Assembly (NCBI GenBank): GCA_021234155.1
Contig: JAJEKV010000001.1
Location: forward strand, 36,006,826 to 36,070,825
Length of the DNA: 64,000 nucleotides
Origin: Isoetes taiwanensis
Lineage: Eukaryota > Streptophyta > Lycopodiopsida > Isoetales > Isoetaceae
Direction: 5' to 3'
The translations under genes and the position numbers were made by a program. Shown in pieces: positions 57,931 to 64,000 of this stretch (positions are counted from its first letter, which is position 1; every line of letters starts with the position of its first letter). The notes beneath the pieces are model-generated. The model did not search any database. It was given only the letters and a program-made list of their open reading frames with translations, and had not been told where the DNA came from.

Positions 57931-59700
57931 GAACTCTGGAATTCCTTGATCACTCACCAAATTTTCCCTGATAACCTCTTCTTGTCAGAATATACTTTCG
58001 TCCCCAGTACTGTAGAATTTGAAGTGGAAATCACTGATTCTTGGCTGGAAGAATTTGTGGGTTCGAGTGCATTTGGTCCATCAGGGATCTTTAGAGTAAA
58101 TTGTGATTGGTTGGATCATAAGATTTTTGTTGAAATCTATTCTCAGCGAGATCTTGCTCAATTTGGTGGGATTTCCTCCTAAAATTCTCTGAATTGAATG
58201 TTCCTCTCCTTGCAATTGACCAGTCCAATGGGAATGGCAATCCGATCTCTCTTGGTTAACTTCGGTATTAACTAAAGGTATTTTTCCCCTGTTCTCATTT
58301 TCCTCCTTTCTGTTGTTCAATTTTTTGCATGTACTTTTGTTGGTTCACCCTGAACTTTCTGCAATGGTCTCCAATTGTCCGAAAAACCCTAAACATTTAG
58401 CATTCCTTCACGCATTCGCCAATCTTCCGGCTCCGTAACGATCCTCTATCCTCCAAAATTTGCTGTCCTTTCAAGAAAATCCTGCAGACACCATTCTCTT
58501 TGGAAATTTTGATAATCTGCTTCCCTCATCTTTTGATATGGACCCCATTACTCATGAAGTGCCCTTCTGGGATAACCTTTCTGCGGATCCTGACCATAGA
58601 GGCATTCATCATCCTCTTAATCCGACCACTCGGATTCCTTTTCCTTACGGAATTGCAAGAAATCACCCAAAAATTCGATCGGATGTGGAGCTGGATGAGA
58701 GACTAAAGAAAACCAGGATACCTCACCTCCAGAAACGGAAAATGGGCATCTACAATGGTATTTCCTTGAATCTTTCAGTTGTTCATTCTAAAATTGATGC
58801 TCTCTCTCATTCTGTTGTTATCATAAAAGTTCAGAAATGTGGCATAAAGCTTGATAAATTGTGGGCCTTTCTCCTCAGCCTCAATAAAGGAATTTTAATT
58901 CAAGCTGTCTACTGGTTTAAATGTAGTAGATTCTAATTTATTCCTTTCTGATGATCCTAGAATATCTTAACTTTCTGCGTGGAGAAGAAACAAGCAAATT
59001 TGACAGCCTCTTTCCTTTCAGTAATCAGGTTCAAGATCAGGTTATGCAAAATGACATTGCGACATCTATGGAATCATATCTTATGAGACGAGGTCATAGA
59101 AGATATCAAAAAGAAAGTGAAGATCTATGGGCTGCTATTTTCTGCAGAGAAGTTATGCAGGTCCATTGCTTATGGTTCTTTTTATCAATCAACAACTTCA
59201 TTCTTTCTGAAGCACAGTTGACAAGATATAGATCAATGTATTACAACCACAAGCTGCTTGCTGATCTCTATGGATCCTTGTTGATTCTTTTGGAGGACAA
59301 GGACAAATTCCAACTGTTTCACAATAACAACTGGTCCCCTGACCATTATATCTTTGGATCAACTGATGCCTTAAAGAAGCTTGTTTTTGCTCTTTTTTAA
59401 TTCTGTTCTAGCTTACTTTTTTGGTGGATTATCCTGTTGGCAGGTTAACATTTTTTGGCAGATGCTTCAAGAGACCTCTTCAGCATGGTGGACTTTTTCC
59501 ACTATCTCTGCATTTAAAGAAAAATACTCTGAACATATTTTCCTATTGGCTGCTGGTTACCATATTTTGTTAGTGTGCAGATCATAATTTCTGCACCTTG
59601 AAATTCCTTGTTGGCTTTAATGTTTGTTTTAATATGCTATTTCAGTAAAGGCATACTTTGCTTTGTACTTTGCATTTTATAATTAATGACAAAACTGTCA
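57931..59700 (+). mobile_element. Non-autonomous LINE derivative lacking ORF2
   Basis: A shorter relative of the 31.5-kb LINE. It keeps the 5' small ORF (57931-58182), the N-terminal half of ORF1 (58460-58936: VPFWDNLSADPDHRG, KIDALSHSVVIIKVQKCGIK and LDKLWAFLLSLNKGIL versus the longer element's IWDDLSKDPGYNG, RIQSLQNNAVLVRVDKVGLK and IERMWDQLLKLHKGII), and then jumps at ~58930 straight to ORF3 (58951-59400). About 6 kb, including the ORF1 C-terminus and all of ORF2, is missing. The 3' end near TATAATTAATG (59680-59690) resembles that of the longer element, but there is no poly(A). Mobilisation in trans would be needed. Confidence 0.8.
58951..59400 (+). CDS. LINE 3' ORF (ORF3) homologue
   Basis: A 149-codon open frame homologous to 38455-39003: ILEYLNFLR versus VLDYLEFCK; WAAIFCREVMQVHCLWFFLS versus WAYEFCKSTYQMITLFWFLE; YRSMYYNHKLLADLYGSLLI versus YRECYYYHRCKADAYGNLLI. 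No known domain. A following frame (59381-59587) matches the end of the longer element's 3' region. Survival as an open frame in an ORF2-less element is notable. Confidence 0.6.
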   Translation: MILEYLNFLRGEETSKFDSLFPFSNQVQDQVMQNDIATSMESYLMRRGHRRYQKESEDLWAAIFCREVMQVHCLWFFLSINNFILSEAQLTRYRSMYYNHKLLADLYGSLLILLEDKDKFQLFHNNNWSPDHYIFGSTDALKKLVFALF

Positions 59701-59997
59701 TTAACTTGAGTTGCAAACTAAATACCAAAAACTTTAGTTGCAAACTAAATACCAAACATGTTTCTTATATCTGTACAGAAAAGGATAGAAACAGTTCAGT
59801 TAACTAAAAGAACAGTGGAAACTAAGAGAATAGTTAAAGCACAAAAAATAGTCACAACAGTTGTAGAGAAGAGGAGGTCTGTCATTAATCAAAAAGCTTT
59901 ACAAAAAATAGTCACAAGGACTATTGTAAAACAAGTGAAACTCGGGATTAAAAAAACAAATCTAAAAACTAATCAGGGCTGGCAGCAGACTTGATCT
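59701..59997. other. Short repeat and flank
   Basis: A 26-bp tandem duplication (AGTTGCAAACTAAATACCAAA twice) lies at ~59709-59757. The downstream 78-codon frame (59758-59994) is Lys/Val-rich, repetitive and of doubtful coding status. Confidence 0.5.
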
Positions 59998-60291
59998 TCA
60001 GGCGGGGGCCATCCTCAGCTCTATATGAAGGTCGTCCTCCATGGCATACATCTTCATTTCCAGAAGACGCTCCTCATCAGAGTAACCTCGATCAACCCAT
60101 TCGAGAACCCGCATTGAACAAACAGCTTGTGCCTCATTGATAAGTTTTTCAACTTCTGGTGGAGTGAACTTGGCCACCACTGTAACCGGATGGCCTCTTG
60201 ATGAAGACACGGATTCTGACCGAGCTGGCGGCGAAGGAGCAGGCACAATAGCTGGAGTACTCCTGCGAACTGTAGTTTTGAACCTGGCCAT
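59998..60291 (-). CDS. Small protein with histone-H3-like N-terminus
   Basis: A 97-residue frame from the ATG at 60291 (minus). A longer version would start upstream at 60450, but that stretch is made of a short repeated sequence. The N-terminus MARFKTTVRRST shares 8 of 12 positions with the canonical H3 tail MARTKQTARKST. A Pro/Ser linker follows (AIVPAPSPPARSESVSSSRG), then a helical, acidic C-terminus (FTPPEVEKLINEAQAVCSMR; YSDEERLLEMKMYAMEDDL). The C-terminus is not a histone fold. GC-richer than its surroundings. Function unknown. It may belong to a transposon. Confidence 0.45.
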   Translation of the reverse strand: MARFKTTVRRSTPAIVPAPSPPARSESVSSSRGHPVTVVAKFTPPEVEKLINEAQAVCSMRVLEWVDRGYSDEERLLEMKMYAMEDDLHIELRMAPA

Positions 60292-60376
60292 TGAGCTCGA
60301 TGTCGGGATAATGGATGGAATGAAGCTGACCCGAGGAAGATGGACGGAATGAAGCTGCAGGACAGAATTTTGGGAA

Positions 60377-60618
60377 TAAAAGGGATGTTTGCATGCATTT
60401 TGGGAATGAGGCAGAAGAGGAAAGGGATGTTTGCATGCATATGATTTCACACCTCGGGACCCGAGCCACCCACCTCAATATTTTTGCAAATGTAAAATGT
60501 ATAGGTTGATCAATATATGAGACCATGCATATGAGACCCTAAATGTAAAATGTATAGGTTGATGTTAAATATATGAGACCATGCATATGCGACCCTAAAT
60601 GTAAAATGTATAGGTTGA
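60377..60618. repeat. Short tandem repeats upstream of the small ORF
   Basis: AAAGGGATGTTTGCATGCA occurs at ~60378 and ~60419. AATGTAAAATGTATAGGTTGA occurs three times, at ~60489, 60542 and 60599. Both sit in what would be the promoter and leader of the minus-strand ORF. Confidence 0.8.
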
Positions 60619-60679
60619 AATATCCCACATTCTTATCTCTTAAAACAAAACAATTATATATAAGGTAGGAATATACTCC

Positions 60680-61060
60680 TAGTTACAAGGAATATTTCTT
60701 ATTACCTTGGAAGGAATATTCCTTAGTGCCTTGAAAGGAATATTTCTTATTACCTTCAAAGGAATATTCCTTAGTGCCTGGAAAAGAAATTTTCCTTATT
60801 ACCTTCAAAGGAATATTCCTTAGTTTGTTTAAGTGCATCCCTAATCACAAGGAGTATTCCTTATTACATTGCAAAGAATATTTCTTGATGCCTAGTTACA
60901 AGGAATATTCCTTATTGCATTGAAAGGAATATTCCTTAGTGCCTAGTTATCAAGAATATTCCTTATTACCTTCAAAGGAATATTCTTTAGTTTGTTTAAG
61001 TGCTAGTTACAAGGAATATTCCTTATTACCTTGAAAGGAATATTCCTTATTGCATTTGGG
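60680..61060. repeat. Palindromic tandem array 2 (higher-order)
   Basis: The same AAGGAATATTCCTT unit, about 13 copies. Strict 24-bp spacing at the left is followed by a higher-order unit: CTAGTTACAAGG...TTATTACCTT(G/C)A then AAGGAATATTCCTTAGT and TTGTTTAAGTGC. Linkers alternate (TTATTACCTT, AGTGCCTTGA). Confidence 0.92.
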
Positions 61061-62466
61061 CAGTTGGTTGTCGCTTTAATATCTCAGATCAAGCCAGTTA
61101 CATTACATTACGTTGTTCTTTGCTTCTTTTTGAAAAAGTATCATCATTCGCAATTCATCTATGATGTACCAGGATCGATCTGTGGCCCAATACTACTTTT
61201 GTGGACCTTTCTGACTAGTGAGCTTGGCACAACACTGCGATTTTTCTGTATGCATTCACTAGGATTTCAGATAAGGTTTATTTCTTTACTACTTCATTTG
61301 AAGTTTAATTTTTTGTGTCGTTCTTACAACTATTTTCAGCTTTCCAGGCTATGCTATCGCTATCATGCATCTTAGCATGTTGTCTTGATTATTTTATATT
61401 TCCATACACATCATTCAACTCACCTTTAACAGAGAAAATTTGTGGGAATATAAAGGTATGAGCATTCATCTAGAACTTCTTTAAAACTATTCTGAACAAG
61501 GTTTAACCATCTCTCTATTTTGATCTTCAGGATCTTGGAATAATATCGTTTGAATGGTTCTTATTTGAACTTCACCCTAATTGCATCAACATAAGGCACA
61601 GGCTATTGCGTAGGAATCCAGGTGCTTCATTACCTCCAATTGCAACCTTGGCATGGACATTCTAGATTGTTGCATAATAGATGTATTGGCCCAGGTTTTT
61701 TTTATGTTGTACCTGAGATGCTCTTTATCTTACTGCTAACCTTAAAGGGATATAGGAAGGACTTGAATCCAGTTCTGCACATTCCAAACCGATGGCAGCA
61801 CCCTATATTATAATGTTATGGGGTGTGTCTATTATGCATCACGCCCTAATCCGGACGCTCCAGATCATCTGAAGAGATCCTAGAGATGATCCTACAACTC
61901 CCACTACATCTAGATTTTTTTTTCGTTGACAGCTTCGCTTCGTGTAGAATATTCGGAAGGTTTGAGGCAGGAGCTTCATGGCTTTATTTGAGTGGAAAGC
62001 TAAGGTTGGTTCGTGGTTGTGGAATTTCAGCAGAGATAAAGGAAGTAATCCAGCTTAAAATTTCAGCAGAGATAAAGGAAGTAATCCAGCTAGAGTCGTC
62101 AATCTTATTCTGTGGAAGGGTTGTGAGGAAGAAGAAAGACACAGTAGGCAAAGGCAGGTCGAGATTGAATTAGTCGATCTATATGGTTGAGATTTCATGC
62201 AGCTCAGCACAGTTTAGGGCACCCGACGGGTCTGCTCTTAGAAAGTTCAATCTATCTTACAGAAAGCATGGAGCTTACGCACTGGCTATGGCAAAAAGCC
62301 CTACATCAATGTCTCTATTTTTATGTTTATATGGTCGATGCCCTGATGCCTGTTCGGTAGATGGATGTTGCCTCTTTTTATGAAGGATCTTTTTGTTGCA
62401 AAGATTTAATTTATACATTATTTGGGGTGCATTCCTGTGGCAAGAAGGGGTTACAGTTAAGGAGGA
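61061..62466. other. Non-coding, with a 36-bp duplication
   Basis: No recognised family. The frame at 61886-62173 owes part of its length to a perfect 36-bp duplication at 62023-62092, giving a repeated ISAEIKEVIQL. Its coding status is doubtful. Confidence 0.4.
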
Positions 62467-62623
62467 GTTCGGACCTGATGGTCCGAGCCCTGTAGGAGGC
62501 AGCAGAGGCGGAGTTCGTTCAACTTTTTGAGGAGGGCAACCTATGCGCGATCCACGCCAAGCGGGTCACGGTGAGCCCAAGGACCTCCACCTGGCGAGGA
62601 GGATCCGCAAGGAGAAGCCTTGA
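62467..62623 (+). pseudogene. Histone H3 (variant-like) pseudogene fragment
   Basis: Translation reads SSDLMVRAL, stop, [26 protein letters not shown], then after a one-base deletion near 62575 [15 protein letters not shown] and TGA. This is the alpha2-loop2-alpha3 part of histone H3 (canonical: [20 protein letters not shown]...HAKRVTIMPKDI.LARRIR). The TAG at 62494 replaces the Gln codon before [16 protein letters not shown] and the KEKP end differ from the canonical protein, suggesting an H3 variant source. GC-rich and lacking the N-terminal two thirds. Confidence 0.82.
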
Positions 62624-63109
62624 AGAGCTTCAATTTTGTACATAAGCTAAATTTTATATAAATATAAGCTATCTTTGTATATCCCAACTTTATATCTATA
62701 AAAGTATCTTTTCTTTGTAACTTAATTTCTTATTGATATAGAAGTGCTCTTATATAAATTAAAATACTGTAGAATCTTTTACATTGTACTTAGAATACTC
62801 TTTAATTGCTAAATTAGGAAAAATATTGACCTAAAAATTAAAATTGGGCTCGAAGTCGACTCATATTTGCACTTTTAGATGTCCTTTTAGCATGAAATAA
62901 GTTGCTAGTTAGTCTAGCATTGTGTTTCGTTATCTCCCTTCAGTTTCGACTTCAAATTATTGATTTCTTCTCGGCAATATAGAAAGTTCAGTTATCATCA
63001 AATCCAATACATGTCATTGAGCCCTGATGCAAGGATCGATAACAAACTGCTGAAGAAGATCAAGAGGCTGCAAATGTCCAAGTGTGAGTATTTTTAGGTT
63101 ACTCTTTCC
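62624..63109. other. AT-rich flank with a possible upstream exon
   Basis: Mostly AT-rich. A segment at 62983-63083, between an ATATAG acceptor and an AAGT|GTGAGT donor, can encode YHQIQYMSLSPDARIDNKLL followed by KKIKRLQMSK. It might be an exon of the gene at the window end. Confidence 0.3.
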
Positions 63110-63200
63110 TTATTACCTTCAAAGGAATATTCTTTAGTTTGTTTACGTGCACCTCTAGTTACAAGGAATATTCCTTATTACATTGAAAGGAATATTCCTC
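63110..63200. repeat. Palindromic repeat cluster 3
   Basis: Three to four units, including the same higher-order segment as array 2 (TTACCTTCAAAGGAATATTC, TTTAGTTTGTTTACGTGCAC, CTAGTTACAAGG). It was therefore copied from, or shares an origin with, array 2. Confidence 0.88.
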
Positions 63201-63387
63201 AGGGTTTAGGGTTAACAAATGTATAGAATGCATGATTAGGGTTTAGGTTTATATGATTAGTTGCTATCTCAGTTTAAGAAGAGTATAGCCCTTTCATTTG
63301 AGCTAGGCTTGTGGGATATATGCCAGCAACAACCATTGGCCAATTGGGTCAGAAAAAGAGGACAGTGGGAAAGATTTTGAGAAAAGG

Positions 63388-64000
63388 ATGTTGATGTATT
63401 TTGGCAGAATGTCCAATCAGGTTAAGGAACAAATCATTGGCATGGTACGAGCCATATCAGAAACAGGGGAGAAGGGAATAGACAGGGATAAAAATTCCTT
63501 TTTTACCTGTGGTGACTGGTTGATTCCGATGGCGGGAGGAGATCGAACGACTAGATCACTATCCATATCCCCAATTCAAATGCAAACTCACCTGGCGCAC
63601 CCGATTCTTGAGGAGATCAATGCCGAACAGGGAAACCAATTGAACAGAATCAAACGGAGAGGCAGTCACGAGTTCAGAGGTACTCCTATTCTTAAACATG
63701 CTTTTGTTCCAGATAGGCTTTGGAAGATTCTGTGGTTTACATGATTTCTTTCTATCTAATCTAACAATTGCTGATGATGTTCTACACAGATGCACAGAGG
63801 AGACTTAACAATGTTGGAAGCAGATCGAGCTATGGGAGTAGCAACGGACAAGGAGGATGAGGAATCCCAATTATCTAAAGCAGAACTAGAAAGTATTCTC
63901 ATTCAACTTAAACAGGAAGTTGTGCATGCAAAAGCAATCAACAAAGTGCTGAAAAGGGCTGAGGTATGGAGATTCAATAGCCTCAAACCATACTTTATCA
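63388..64000 (+). CDS. Partial spliced gene at the window edge, unrecognised
   Basis: Exons 63388-63679 and 63800-63963 join in phase (donor CAGAG|GTACTC, acceptor CACAGAG|G, next donor GCTGAG|GTATGG). Exon 1 encodes NQVKEQIIGMVRAISETGEK, GDWLIPMAGGDRTTRSLSIS and HPILEEINAEQGNQLNRIKR. Exon 2 encodes an acidic segment and a coiled coil (SKAELESILIQLKQEVVHAK...VLKRAE). It continues past 64000. The start codon at 63388 is uncertain, since an upstream exon at 62983-63083 is possible. No family recognised. Confidence 0.5.

Noticed and set aside
61886-62173. 95-codon ORF
   Set aside because: Length depends on a perfect 36-bp duplication; no supporting features.
63200-63250. Interstitial telomere repeat
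   Set aside because: Only isolated GGGTTTAGGG motifs are present, not a run of TTTAGGG units.

Overview
This window is land-plant nuclear DNA. It holds a chloroplast-targeted photosystem I subunit (PsaF), a plant-type MCTP protein with four C2 domains, plant L1-type LINEs with DUF4283-like ORF1s, PPR-gene remnants and a spliced 16-exon gene. The spliced gene is a complete WDR92 (DNAAF10/Monad) orthologue, a family tied to motile-cilium dynein assembly. Together with the dense decayed retroelements, this suggests a large genome from a plant with swimming sperm (fern most likely; lycophyte, cycad or Ginkgo possible). Species cannot be fixed from the sequence alone.

Layout. 0.3-4.6 kb: a TIR element, a Copia LTR/PBS/gag remnant running into a decayed Ty3/gypsy pol, then a tandem array of tRNA-derived SINEs. 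6.3-9.3 kb: intact single-exon MCTP gene. 10.2-11.1 kb: intact psaF on the minus strand. 12.8-14.6 kb: dead pogo/CENP-B-type transposase (minus). 19.5-21.0 kb: a tandem duplication and an open L1-type ORF1 with its own 3' tail but no ORF2. 21.6-25.8 kb: two copies of a ~1 kb block carrying a PPR pseudogene, separated by a 5'-truncated LINE. 27.0-30.6 kb: WDR92, with its 3' end duplicated just downstream. 31.5-39.4 kb: a near-complete LINE with a small upstream ORF, ORF1, ORF2 and an additional 3' ORF. 42.7 kb: a long hairpin. 44.9-47.2 kb: minus-strand gene pieces and an array built from the end of a first exon plus its splice donor. 50.2-57.1 kb: multi-exon plus-strand coding region with coiled coil, RING-like finger and Ulp1/C48 protease-like domain. 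57.5-63.2 kb: three clusters of a 24-bp repeat with a perfect palindrome, an ORF2-deleted relative of the 31.5 kb LINE, a small protein with a histone-H3-like N-terminus, and an H3 pseudogene. The window ends inside an unrecognised spliced gene.

The intact host genes (MCTP, psaF, WDR92) look unrelated and independently regulated. The rest is mostly mobile DNA. The most unusual items are the palindromic arrays, the LINE family with an extra 3' ORF kept in an ORF2-less derivative, the exon/donor array, and the RING-like plus Ulp1-like region.
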